Positions 48,584-56,787 of a DNA stretch of 64,000 nucleotides are shown piece by piece. The notes under the pieces are model-generated. The model ran no database searches. It saw nothing but the letters and a program-made list of their open reading frames with translations, and was not told the DNA's origin. Position 1 is the first letter of the stretch. Each line of letters begins with the position of its first letter. A program made the position numbers and the translations under genes. The DNA lies in NCBI GenBank assembly GCA_963811635.1, contig CAWESB010000013.1, positions 124,001-188,000 on the forward strand, read 5' to 3'. This DNA comes from JAIBJN01 sp963811635 (lineage in GTDB: Bacteria; Actinomycetota; Thermoleophilia; Gaiellales; Gaiellaceae).

Positions 48584-48994
48584 ATGCTCGGACGCCCCGT
48601 GACCCCCGGGGCGCTGCTGACGCCGCGTCCGATGCCGGACCGGCGTATGCCGATCGCCTTCGGCGGCGCCGTCGTCGCACTCGCTCTTCCGATCTTCCTC
48701 CTCGCCGGCTGGGACGTGCGGGGCTGGGCGCTCGGCTCCCTTCTTTGGGCCGGCAGCCAGATCGTCGGCCTCCTGCTCAACAAGGCAGGTATCGGTGAGC
48801 CGACGCTCCGGGGCTCGGGCATCGCCGCCTTCGGGATGATGGGCCGCGGGATCGTGCTGGTGCTCATCCTGCTCGCCGTCGCCGTCGCGAATCCGTCGCT
48901 CGCGCTTGCCGGCGCGCTCGTCTACGCGGCCGCGTACAGCGCCGAGCTGATCGCGAGCCTCGCGATCTACTTCTCGGGGAACCCGAAGCGATGA
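48584..48994 (+). CDS. atpI: AtpI-like small membrane protein at the head of the atp operon
   Basis: The 136-residue protein has four hydrophobic helices (IAFGGAVVALALPIFLLAG, ALGSLLWAGSQIVGLLL, IVLVLILLAVAVANPSLALA, ALVYAAAYSAELIASLAIYF). Sequence is poorly conserved, but position directly before atpB (ATGA overlap), size and topology match ATP synthase subunit I, a helper for c-ring assembly and Mg2+ supply. ATG 48632 is an alternative start that would still keep all helices. Confidence 0.65.
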   Translation: MLGRPVTPGALLTPRPMPDRRMPIAFGGAVVALALPIFLLAGWDVRGWALGSLLWAGSQIVGLLLNKAGIGEPTLRGSGIAAFGMMGRGIVLVLILLAVAVANPSLALAGALVYAAAYSAELIASLAIYFSGNPKR

Positions 48995-49821
48995 ACTTCC
49001 TGCTCGCAGCCGCCGAGAGCGACTTCGACCCGCAGCACGAGTTCATCCTCCAGGAGTGGATCCCGATCCACGTCGGGCCGCTCGACCTTTCGGTCAACAA
49101 GGCGGTCGCCTACGTCTGGCTCGGAGGGCTGCTCACGATCCTCCTCGGCGTCTGGCTGATGCGCTTCGGGCTCGCGCTGCGCCCCGACCGGCGGCAGACG
49201 ACGGGCGAGGCGCTCTACGAGGCGGTCCAGGAGCAGATCGCCGAGTCGAGCCTCCCATCGAAGGCCCTGCACCTCTGGTTCCCCTACGTCGCAGCCCTCT
49301 TCCTCTTCATCTGGGTGCTGAACATCGTCGGCTTCATCCCGCTGCCGCTCTCGGACGAGAAGTTCGACCTCCTCGGCGTCTCGCTTCCGACCTGGGGGAT
49401 CTACGCCGCGACGGCGAACCTGAGCGTCACGCTCGCGCTGGCGCTCATCACCTTCCTCGCCACCCACTTCGAGGGCATCCGCTACAACGGTGCGCGCCGG
49501 TACTTCAAGAGCTGGATCCCGGAGGGCGCGCCGAAGCCGCTGCTCGTCCTGATCGTCCCCCTCGAGGTCATCTCGCAGTTCATGCGTCTGATCTCGCTCT
49601 CGGTGCGGCTCTTCGCCAACATGCTCGCGGGCCACATGCTCATCCTCGTCATGCTCGGCCTCATCTTCATCTTCTCGGCCTGGTGGCTCATCCCGTTCTC
49701 GGTCCTGATCGGGACGGGGATCTACATCTTCGAGGTCGGCATCGTCGTCTCGATCCAGGCCTTCGTCTTCGCGCTGCTGTCGGCGATCTACATCGGCGCG
49801 GCCATCGAACCGGAACACTAA
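48991..49821 (+). CDS. atpB: F0F1 ATP synthase subunit a
   Basis: The 276-residue membrane protein has six hydrophobic segments and the subunit a signature LSVRLFANMLAGHMLI, whose Arg faces the c-ring Glu, plus IFEVGIVVSIQAFVFALLSAIY at the C-terminus. It forms the proton half-channels. It starts by overlap with atpI and is followed 23 nt later by atpE. Confidence 0.95.
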   Translation: MNFLLAAAESDFDPQHEFILQEWIPIHVGPLDLSVNKAVAYVWLGGLLTILLGVWLMRFGLALRPDRRQTTGEALYEAVQEQIAESSLPSKALHLWFPYVAALFLFIWVLNIVGFIPLPLSDEKFDLLGVSLPTWGIYAATANLSVTLALALITFLATHFEGIRYNGARRYFKSWIPEGAPKPLLVLIVPLEVISQFMRLISLSVRLFANMLAGHMLILVMLGLIFIFSAWWLIPFSVLIGTGIYIFEVGIVVSIQAFVFALLSAIYIGAAIEPEH

Positions 49822-49844
49822 GTAGGGAAAGGGAGGGAGAGACG

Positions 49845-50108
49845 TTGGACGTATTGCTTGCACAGACCACCGACGCAGGCCTTGCCGACCTGGGGAAGGC
49901 AATCGCCTTCGGAGTCGGCGTCGGGCTCGGCGCGGTCGGCGCCGGTATCGGCATCGGCAACATCTTCGGATCCATGATCCAGGCGGTCGCCCGCCAGCCC
50001 GAGCTCCGTGCGGAGCTGACCGGCATCCAGTGGCTCGGCTTCGCGCTCACCGAGGCAGTCGTCTTCTACGCGCTGCTCGGCGGCCTGCTCGCCTTCGTGC
50101 TCGTCTGA
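49845..50108 (+). CDS. atpE: F0F1 ATP synthase subunit c
   Basis: The 87-residue hairpin protein starts at TTG 49845, with GGGAGGGAGA just before it. Helix one has the GAVGAGIGIGNIFGSM Gly-rich ring-packing motif. The loop is ARQPE, and helix two carries the proton-carrying Glu in FALTEAVVFYALLGG. The Gly motif and single Glu are typical of proton-driven c subunits. The strong ribosome site and TTG start fit the high copy number needed for the ring. Confidence 0.95.
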   Translation: MDVLLAQTTDAGLADLGKAIAFGVGVGLGAVGAGIGIGNIFGSMIQAVARQPELRAELTGIQWLGFALTEAVVFYALLGGLLAFVLV

Positions 50109-50137
50109 TGCCCCTCCAGGCCATACACGCCGGCCCC

Positions 50138-50158
50138 TGCCCCGCGATCACGCGGCGC
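50138..50158. repeat. 21-bp intergenic palindrome repeat, copy 1 (atpE-atpF)
   Basis: A 21-bp sequence centred on CCGCGATCACGCGG occurs identically at 52936-52956. The CCGCG/CGCGG arms with an ATCA loop can form a hairpin. It lies 30 nt after atpE and may tune mRNA stability or expression of the downstream genes. Confidence 0.7.
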
Positions 50159-50187
50159 AAGAGTCCTGACCTGAAGGGGCTTTGCCG

Positions 50188-50763
50188 ATGAGGGATCACC
50201 TCCTGCAGGGGCTCCTCTTCGCCCAGGAGACGACCACGACGTCCGAGGACGAGGGCTCGCTCATCGACGTCGTCCCGGGCCTGATGGTCTGGACGATCGT
50301 CACGTTCCTCATCGTCCTCTGGTTCCTGAGGCGCTTCGCCTTCGGCCGCATCCAGGTCTTGATCGACACCCGCCGCGACCGGATCCGCGAGGCCCTCGAC
50401 GAGGCCGACAAGGCCCGCGAGGAGGCTCGCGAGCTCCGCGAGCTCGTCAAGCGCGAGCGCGAGGAGGCGAAGGTCGAGCGTGAGAAGATCCTCGACGAGT
50501 CGCGCCGGCAGGCCCAGCGGCAGTTCGAGCAGGCGCGCGAGGCGGCCGACAAGGACCTGAAGGAGCGGCTGGAGAAGAACCGCGAGGAGCTCGAGGCCGA
50601 GAACGCGCGGCTCCGCGAGCAGATCCGCCGCGACGTCGTCGAGCTGACCCTACTGGCCTCCGAGAAGGTGACCGGCAAGGTCCTGGACGAGGGCGACCAG
50701 CGCCGCCTGATCGACGAGACGATCGCCGAGGTGGACGTGAAGCAGATCGCGAGCGAGAACTAG
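50188..50763 (+). CDS. atpF: F0F1 ATP synthase subunit b
   Basis: A 191-residue protein from ATG 50188, with GAAGGGG 9 nt upstream; a TTG at 50182 would add two residues. After a short N-terminus there is one membrane helix (LMVWTIVTFLIVLWFLRRF). A long charged, heptad-like region (residues ~50-150) forms the b-dimer coiled coil, and the C-terminal segment contacts delta. It is the peripheral stalk linking subunit a to F1. Confidence 0.94.
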   Translation: MRDHLLQGLLFAQETTTTSEDEGSLIDVVPGLMVWTIVTFLIVLWFLRRFAFGRIQVLIDTRRDRIREALDEADKAREEARELRELVKREREEAKVEREKILDESRRQAQRQFEQAREAADKDLKERLEKNREELEAENARLREQIRRDVVELTLLASEKVTGKVLDEGDQRRLIDETIAEVDVKQIASEN

Positions 50764-50822
50764 CAGTGCCCATTCAGGTAATCCAGCCTCGACGCTGCTC
50801 GTATTGCCTGGAGGGACTCTAG

Positions 50823-51356
50823 GTGGCCGTCGCGCACCGCGTGTACGCCGAGGCGCTCCTCGACGCGGCCCAGGACGCGGGCCGCGTCGAGGCGGTCCGG
50901 GAGGAGCTGGGCGACTTCGCCGCGGCCGTCCAGGCCTCCGACGAGCTGCGCTCGCTGCTCCGCAACCCGCAGATCGAGCCGCACGTGAAGCGCGACGCGC
51001 TCGCGGCCGCCCTCGCCGAGGCCGACCCGCTCGTCCGCAACTTCCTCCTCCTGCTCGCCGAGAAGGGCCGCATCGCCGAGGTCGAGGAGATGCAGCGGGA
51101 GCTCGAGCGCCTGATCGCCGCCCAGGAGCGCATTCTCGAGCTCGAGCTGACGACCGCGATCGAGCTCTCCGACGACGAAGCCGCCCAGGTCGTCGGGCAG
51201 ATCGAGAAGGCGTCCGGGCGCAAGGTGGAGGCGACCAGGAGCGTCGACCCCGACCTCATCGGCGGCATCGTCATCCAGGCCGGCTCGCAGCGCCTCGACG
51301 CGAGCGTGCGCGGCCGACTGGACCAGCTACGCCAGGAACTCACAGCAAGGAGCTGA
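50823..51356 (+). CDS. atpH: F0F1 ATP synthase subunit delta
   Basis: The 177-residue protein starts at GTG 50823 with GGAGGG about 6 nt upstream. The N-terminal helical bundle begins VAHRVYAEALLDAAQDAGRV. The C-terminal part has the conserved DPDLIGGIVIQAGSQRLDASVRGRL motif of OSCP/delta. It ties the b stalk to the top of the alpha subunits. It sits 59 nt after atpF and 7 nt before atpA. Confidence 0.94.
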   Translation: MAVAHRVYAEALLDAAQDAGRVEAVREELGDFAAAVQASDELRSLLRNPQIEPHVKRDALAAALAEADPLVRNFLLLLAEKGRIAEVEEMQRELERLIAAQERILELELTTAIELSDDEAAQVVGQIEKASGRKVEATRSVDPDLIGGIVIQAGSQRLDASVRGRLDQLRQELTARS

Positions 51357-51363
51357 GAATCAA

Positions 51364-52902
51364 GTGAAGCTACGCCCCGAAGAGATCACGTCGATCCTCA
51401 AGCAGCGCATCGAGTCGTTCGACGTCGAGACCGACCTGGCGGAGGTCGGCACCGTCCTCCAGATCGGCGACGGCATCGCGCGCGTCTACGGCCTGGAGAG
51501 CTGCATGGCGCTGGAGATGCTCGAGCTCGAGCACGGCGTCACCGGCATCGCGCTCAACCTCGAGGAGGACAACGTCGGCGTCGCGCTGTTCGGCGACTGG
51601 GAGCAGGTCTCCGAGGGCGAGACCGTGAAGCGCACCGGCAAGGTCATGAGCGTCCCGGTCGGCGACGAGCTCGTCGGCCGCATCGTCAACCCGCTCGGCA
51701 TCCCGCTCGACGGCCAGGGCCCGCTCCAGACCTCCGGGAACCGCCTGCTCGAGTTCAAGGCCCCCGGCGTCGTCAACCGCCAGCCCGTGGTCGAGCCGCT
51801 CCAGACCGGGATCAAGGCGATCGACTCGATGATCCCGATCGGCCGCGGCCAGCGCGAGCTCGTGATCGGCGACCGCTCGACGGGCAAGACGGCGATCCTG
51901 ATCGACACGATTCTGAACCAGCGCGGCCAGGACATGATCTGCATCTACGTCGCCATCGGGCAGAAGGCCTCGACCGTGGCCCAGGTGTACGAGCGCCTCA
52001 AGGAGGCGGGGGCGATGGACTACACGATCATCGTCATGGCCTCGGCGACCGAGGCGGCCCCGATCAAGTGGATGGCGCCCTACGCGGGCACAGCCATGGG
52101 CGAGTACTTCCTCTACAACGGCAAGCACGCCGTCTGCATGTACGACGACCTCTCCAAGCACGCGGACGCGTACCGGCAGATGTCGCTGCTGCTCCGCCGC
52201 CCGCCCGGCCGCGAGGCGTTTCCGGGCGATGTCTTCTACCTTCACTCGCGGCTGCTCGAGCGCTCCTGCAAGCTCTCCGACGAGCTCGGCGGCGGCTCGC
52301 TGACCGCGCTGCCGGTGATCGAGACCCAGGCCGGCGACGTGTCGGCCTACATCCCGACGAACGTCATCTCGATCACGGACGGCCAGATCTTCCTCGAGTC
52401 CGATCTCTTCTACTCGGGCGTGCGCCCGGCCATCAACGTCGGCATCTCGGTCAGCCGCGTGGGCGGGAACGCCCAGACCAAGGCGATGAAGAAGGTCGCC
52501 GGTCGCCTGCGCCTCGACCTCGCCCAGTACCGCGAGCTGGAGGCCTTCGCCCAGTTCGGCTCCGAGCTCGACCCGCAGACCCAGCGGACGCTGGCCCGGG
52601 GCGAGCGGATGGTCTCCACCCTCAACCAGCCGCAGTATCAGCCGTGGCCCCTGGAGGAGCAGGTCGTCGCCATCTTCGCAGGCATCCAGGGCCTCCTCGA
52701 CGACATCCCGCCGGCGCAGGTGCCGCGCTTCCAGGAGGAGCTGCGGGAGTACCTCCGCACGGAGGGCAAGGCCTACGAGGCGATCCGTGAGTCCGGCGAC
52801 CTCCCGGACGAGCTCCAGGAATCGACGCGGAAGCAGATCGAGGACTTCAAGAAGAACTTCTCGGTGCACGAGGAGTCCACGATGGCGGGAGCGGCTGCGT
52901 AG
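51364..52902 (+). CDS. atpA: F0F1 ATP synthase subunit alpha
   Basis: The 512-residue protein starts at GTG 51364. It has the alpha-subunit Walker A ELVIGDRSTGKTAILIDTIL, the N-terminal beta barrel, the IAIGQKASTVAQV-like segment (YVAIGQKASTVAQVYERL) and the signature PAINVGISVSRVGGNAQ. It forms the non-catalytic nucleotide sites of F1. No residue loss is seen. A 167-bp gap with two palindromes follows before atpG. Confidence 0.97.
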   Translation: MKLRPEEITSILKQRIESFDVETDLAEVGTVLQIGDGIARVYGLESCMALEMLELEHGVTGIALNLEEDNVGVALFGDWEQVSEGETVKRTGKVMSVPVGDELVGRIVNPLGIPLDGQGPLQTSGNRLLEFKAPGVVNRQPVVEPLQTGIKAIDSMIPIGRGQRELVIGDRSTGKTAILIDTILNQRGQDMICIYVAIGQKASTVAQVYERLKEAGAMDYTIIVMASATEAAPIKWMAPYAGTAMGEYFLYNGKHAVCMYDDLSKHADAYRQMSLLLRRPPGREAFPGDVFYLHSRLLERSCKLSDELGGGSLTALPVIETQAGDVSAYIPTNVISITDGQIFLESDLFYSGVRPAINVGISVSRVGGNAQTKAMKKVAGRLRLDLAQYRELEAFAQFGSELDPQTQRTLARGERMVSTLNQPQYQPWPLEEQVVAIFAGIQGLLDDIPPAQVPRFQEELREYLRTEGKAYEAIRESGDLPDELQESTRKQIEDFKKNFSVHEESTMAGAAA

Positions 52903-52935
52903 GCGATGCTCCTTCCGGCGGCACACGCTCGCCTC

Positions 52936-52996
52936 TGCCCCGCGATCACGCGGCGCCAGAGCCCACCCACGCCCTCACCAAGGCTGCCAGCCTTGG
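52936..52996. repeat. Second copy of the 21-bp palindrome plus a hairpin between atpA and atpG
   Basis: 52936-52956 repeats the atpE-atpF intergenic palindrome; here flanking CTCTG/CAGAG lengthens the possible stem. Next to it CCAAGGCT and AGCCTTGG (52978-52985 and 52989-52996) form a perfect 8-bp stem with a GCC loop. No T-run follows, so these look like RNA processing or attenuation elements rather than a terminator. Confidence 0.65.
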
Positions 52997-53069
52997 CTTC
53001 GGACGAGTGCGGACTCTGGCTTGGTGCTCGCGAGGCAGAGACTGAGCAGCACCACCGAAAGGACCATTG

Positions 53070-53960
53070 ATGGCAACCGTCCAGGACATCAAGCGGCGGC
53101 TCCGCTCCGTCCGCAACACGCGCAAGATCACGAAGGCGATGGAGCTCGTCGCCGCCGCGAAGCTGCGCCGCGCCGAGGGCCGCATCGAGGCGCTGCGCCC
53201 GTACGCGGAGCGGATGCGCGAGCTGATGATCGGGACTGCGCGTGCGACCCCGTCGCGCGGCTTCCCTCTGCTCGAGGCGCGGGAGAGCATCGAGTCGGTG
53301 GCGATCGTCCCGCTCACCGGCGACCGCGGCCTGGCCGGTGCCTTCAACGCCCAGATCGTCCGCCGGGCGATTCAGCTCGAGCGCCAGGTGCGGGCGGAGG
53401 GCGCGGACGTCCGCTGGCTCGTCGCGGGCAAGAAGGGGCGCTCGACCCTCCGCTTTCGCCGCTACGCGATCGAGCAGGCGTGGGTCGACTTCACCGACCG
53501 CCCCGCCTATGCGGACGCCGTCGCCATCTCGCGCAAGCTGGCCGAGCTGTTCGTCGAGCGCGAGGTCGATCGCGTGCTCATGGTCTACAACCATTACGTC
53601 TCGCCCCTCACGCAGACCGTGTCCGTGGAGGACGTCCTCCCGATCCCGCGCACGCTGCTCGAGGAGGAGGAGAAGAGCGCCTACGAGATCGCGCTCGAGG
53701 GCGATTTCATCTACGAGCCCGAGCCGGAGGAGATCCTCGAGCGGCTGCTCCCGACCTATCTGGAGACGACCGTCTACCGCGCCCTGCTCGAGTCGGCGGC
53801 GTCCGAGCACGGGGCGCGCATGACCGCCATGCGCAACGCCTCGAAGAACGCCGGCGAGCTGATCGACAAGCTGACGCTGGACATGAACCGCGCGCGCCAG
53901 TCGGAGATCACGCAGGAGATCCTCGAAGTCGTCGCGGGCGCGGACGCGCTCACGCAGTAG
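53070..53960 (+). CDS. atpG: F0F1 ATP synthase subunit gamma
   Basis: A 296-residue protein from ATG 53070, with GAAAGGA upstream. The N-terminal helix DIKRRLRSVRNTRKITKAME with MELVAAAKLRRA is invariant in gamma subunits. The Rossmann-like middle contains ITSDRGLAG-type VPLTGDRGLAGAFNAQIV, and the C-terminal helix ARMTAMRNASKNAGELIDKL completes the rotor shaft. The usual next gene, atpD, is absent here and appears 7.3 kb further on. Confidence 0.96.
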   Translation: MATVQDIKRRLRSVRNTRKITKAMELVAAAKLRRAEGRIEALRPYAERMRELMIGTARATPSRGFPLLEARESIESVAIVPLTGDRGLAGAFNAQIVRRAIQLERQVRAEGADVRWLVAGKKGRSTLRFRRYAIEQAWVDFTDRPAYADAVAISRKLAELFVEREVDRVLMVYNHYVSPLTQTVSVEDVLPIPRTLLEEEEKSAYEIALEGDFIYEPEPEEILERLLPTYLETTVYRALLESAASEHGARMTAMRNASKNAGELIDKLTLDMNRARQSEITQEILEVVAGADALTQ

Positions 53961-53997
53961 CCAACCCGGACGCGCGCGTGAGCGTCTCTACAGGTTG

Positions 53998-54933
53998 ATG
54001 CGCGCGCTCGCCGTCTCGCTCGTCCTGCTCGGCCTCGTCGTCACTGCGGCGGTCGTCGGCACCCTCGGGACCGGCGCCGACGACGCCGACGCGGCCGACT
54101 GGGCCTTCGCCGAGTCGATGTCGCAGCGGCGGAGCTACGTGGCGGCGGCCGAGATCGGCGGCGAGATCTACGCCGCCGGGGGGATGGTGGGGGAGACCGG
54201 GCGGCCGCTCGACCTCCTCGCGCGCTACGACCCGAAGACCGACAGCTGGGAGACCCTCCGCCGCATGCCCGAGCCCACCCGGGCCGGGGCCGCAGCGGCG
54301 GTGGACGGGACCCTCTACGTGATCGGTGGCTCGACCGTCGACGGGAACACGGCGGCGGTCTACGCCTACGACCCCGCGGCCGACGAGTGGACCGAGAAGG
54401 CGCCGCTTCCGGGCCCGCGCTTCAACCACTCGGCGGTCGCCCTCGACGGGAAGATCTACGTGCTCGGCGGCTTCGCAGAGGGCGAGGAGCAGCGCGACGT
54501 CTACGTCTACGACCCGGCAGCCGACACGTGGTCGGAGGGGCCGCCGCTGCCGGTTCCCAACCACGCCTTCGACGCGGTGGCGTTCGATGGCGAAATCTGG
54601 ATGATCGGCGGCCGGCGCGGCGACGAGATCCTCCGGGACGTCTGGATCCTGAACCCGGAGACGGGCGAGTGGCGCCCCGGGCCGGCGATGCCCGAGCCGA
54701 TGGAGCTCCTCGGCGCCGCCGTCGCAGGCGACCAGATCCATGCCGTCTGGGAGAGCACGTACCAGATCTACGACGCCGAGTCGGGCACCTGGAGCGAGGG
54801 GCCCCGCTCCCTCGTGACGCGCCACGGCCTGCAGACCTTCTACGTCGACGGGGAGCTCTTCACCGTCGGCGGCTGCACCACCCAGCTCCGCGACAGTCAG
54901 GTCGTCGAGCGACGTGTTCTCCCGGCGCGCTAA
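53998..54933 (+). CDS. Secreted or membrane-anchored Kelch-repeat beta-propeller protein
   Basis: A 311-residue protein from ATG 53998. An N-terminal hydrophobic helix (ALAVSLVLLGLVVTAAVVG) serves as signal peptide or anchor. At least five Kelch repeats of ~48 residues follow, each with the GG...Y-x6-W pattern, for example IYAAGGMVGE, LYVIGGSTVDG, IYVLGGFAEG and IWMIGGRRGD with VYVYDPAADTWSEGPPLP. This makes a propeller outside the cell, usually for protein or carbohydrate binding. It is inserted between atpG and the peptide transporter; a functional link to either is not evident. Confidence 0.87.
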   Translation: MRALAVSLVLLGLVVTAAVVGTLGTGADDADAADWAFAESMSQRRSYVAAAEIGGEIYAAGGMVGETGRPLDLLARYDPKTDSWETLRRMPEPTRAGAAAAVDGTLYVIGGSTVDGNTAAVYAYDPAADEWTEKAPLPGPRFNHSAVALDGKIYVLGGFAEGEEQRDVYVYDPAADTWSEGPPLPVPNHAFDAVAFDGEIWMIGGRRGDEILRDVWILNPETGEWRPGPAMPEPMELLGAAVAGDQIHAVWESTYQIYDAESGTWSEGPRSLVTRHGLQTFYVDGELFTVGGCTTQLRDSQVVERRVLPAR

Positions 54934-55021
54934 CTTCACGCCGCCAGGTGCGTCTAAGCACCCAGTGGCCGCCCGGCCAGAACGACGTGCGGCCGTTGCA
55001 TTGGAATAGAGGAGGGCAGCA

Positions 55022-56686
55022 GTGCGAAGAAAGACATGGCTCATGCTCGTTGCAGCGCTGATTGCGGTGTTGACACTCGGAGCCGCCGGTTGCGGTGGCG
55101 ACGACGACGACAGCAACGCCGGCGCCGACACGAGCGGTGGCACGGACACCTCGGGCGGCCCCGCGGCCGAGCAGGTGCTCCGGATCGCATGGGGCGCAGA
55201 GCCTCCGTCGCTCGACCCGGGTAAGGCCACGGACACGACGTCGTCGAACGTCCTTCTGGCCCTCATGGACCCGCTCGTGAAACTGAATCCCGATACGCTC
55301 GCAGCTGAGCCGGCGCTTGCCGAAAGCTGGGACGTCGAGGGGACCACGGTCACGTTCCATCTTCGGGACGACGCGACGTGGACGAACGGTGACCCGGTCA
55401 CCGCGCAGGACTTCGTGTACTCGTGGAAGCGCACGTTGAGCCCCGAGCTCGCGGCCGACTACGCGTACCAGCTGTACGGCATCACGGGCGCTGCCGAGTA
55501 CAACGGTTGCGAGAAGGACTGCGACAAGCTGGCCGACGCCGTTGGTGTCACCGCTGTCGACGACACCACGCTCCAGGTGGAGCTGACGTCCGAGCAGCCG
55601 TGGTTCATCCAGCAGGCGGCGCACCACTCGTTCCTCCCGGTTCACCAGGCGACCGTCGAAGAGTTCGGCGACAACTGGACCGACCCGGAGAACATCGTCA
55701 CCAACGGGCCCTTCATGCTCGACTCCTGGGAGCACGAGGCCTCGATCAACATGGTGAAGAACCCCGACTGGCGCGACGCCGACACCGTCTCGCTCGAGCG
55801 GATCGACGGTCCGATCATCGTCGACGGCACGACCCGCGTGCAGTCCTTCGAGGCCGGCGAGGTCGACGCCCTCGACGGCGCGGGCCTTCCGCCCGAGGAG
55901 ATCGAGCGGTTGAAGACCGAGTCGTACTACGAGCAGTACCCCGCGCTGGGGACGTACTACTACGGCTTCAACACGAAGAACATCGGCCTGGCCGAGCGCA
56001 AGGCGCTCTCGCTGGCGATCAACCGGAAGATCATCACCGACGAGATCGACCGGACGGGCCGCTCGCAGGCTACGGGCATGACACCGGAGGGAATCGCCGG
56101 GTTCGATGTCATCAACCCGAACTCGCCGTGGCTCCCGCCCGAAGGTGACATCGAGCAGGCTAAGGCGATGCTCGCCGAGGAGCCGAACCCGGATACCGAG
56201 ATCAACCTCTTCCACAACGACGCGCCCGGCCACCCCGAGATCGCCGTGGCCGTGCAGGACATGTGGAAGGAGCTCGGCATCGAGACGACCATCAAGGCGC
56301 AGGAGTGGGCCCAGTACCTCGAGTTCCTCGGCCCGCCGCCGAACAAGGCCGTCGACGTGTATCGCCTCGGGTGGATCTACGACTTCCCGGATGCGATCAA
56401 CGGGCTCGAGCTGTTCACGTGCGACTCCGGCAACAACAACACCAACTGGTGCAACAAGGACTACGACGCCCTTGTCGAGGAAGCCAGGAAGACGCCGGAC
56501 GACGAGGCACGCTACGACCTCTATCGCCAGATGGAGGGCATCATGTTCGACGAGGACGGCGAGGTGCCGATCACGCCGATCATGTGGTACACGTATCCCA
56601 ACCTCGAGAACGACGCGGTTCGGGACACGTTCTTCATCAGCCCGCTCGACCAGATCGACTTCACCAAGGTCGTCGTCGCGGGCTAG
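55022..56686 (+). CDS. Oligopeptide ABC transporter substrate-binding lipoprotein
   Basis: The 554-residue protein starts at GTG 55022 behind GGAGGG. It has a lipoprotein signal with lipobox LGAAGC (Cys about residue 24), a short acidic/Ser-Gly linker, and an SBP family 5 fold (LRIAWGAEPPSLDPGKATDT, FHLRDDATWTNGDPVTAQDF, TYYYGFNTKNIGLAERKALS). DxxNxxxFxxxxNNxNxxN-like segments near the C-terminus are typical of OppA. It captures peptides outside the membrane for the permease encoded next. It is not likely a nickel or dipeptide-only form, but specificity cannot be read. Confidence 0.93.
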   Translation: MRRKTWLMLVAALIAVLTLGAAGCGGDDDDSNAGADTSGGTDTSGGPAAEQVLRIAWGAEPPSLDPGKATDTTSSNVLLALMDPLVKLNPDTLAAEPALAESWDVEGTTVTFHLRDDATWTNGDPVTAQDFVYSWKRTLSPELAADYAYQLYGITGAAEYNGCEKDCDKLADAVGVTAVDDTTLQVELTSEQPWFIQQAAHHSFLPVHQATVEEFGDNWTDPENIVTNGPFMLDSWEHEASINMVKNPDWRDADTVSLERIDGPIIVDGTTRVQSFEAGEVDALDGAGLPPEEIERLKTESYYEQYPALGTYYYGFNTKNIGLAERKALSLAINRKIITDEIDRTGRSQATGMTPEGIAGFDVINPNSPWLPPEGDIEQAKAMLAEEPNPDTEINLFHNDAPGHPEIAVAVQDMWKELGIETTIKAQEWAQYLEFLGPPPNKAVDVYRLGWIYDFPDAINGLELFTCDSGNNNTNWCNKDYDALVEEARKTPDDEARYDLYRQMEGIMFDEDGEVPITPIMWYTYPNLENDAVRDTFFISPLDQIDFTKVVVAG

Positions 56687-56714
56687 GAGGCAAACTGCCT
56701 TCACGAAACGGAAT

Positions 56715-56741
56715 CGGGCGGGGCGCACTGCGCCCCGCCCG
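56715..56741 (+). terminator. Strong GC hairpin between the SBP gene and permease genes
   Basis: CGGGCGGGGCGC pairs perfectly with GCGCCCCGCCCG across an ACT loop (12-bp stem), 29 nt after the SBP stop. No U-run follows, so it is an incomplete terminator or a 3'-stabilising hairpin. It probably keeps binding-protein mRNA more abundant than permease mRNA. Confidence 0.7.
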
Positions 56742-56748
56742 GCTCCTG

Positions 56749-56776
56749 TTGCGAAATAGTGTCTAACGGGTAGACA
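56749..56776 (+). promoter_or_regulatory. Possible internal promoter/operator before the permease gene
   Basis: TTGCGA (56749-56754) and TAGACA (56771-56776) are 16 bp apart. TAGACA is also one arm of the perfect inverted repeat TGTCTA-ACGGG-TAGACA (56760-56776), 11 bp before the permease ATG. It could be a regulated promoter that restarts transcription after the hairpin. Confidence 0.4.
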
Positions 56777-56787
56777 ATCCGAAGCAG

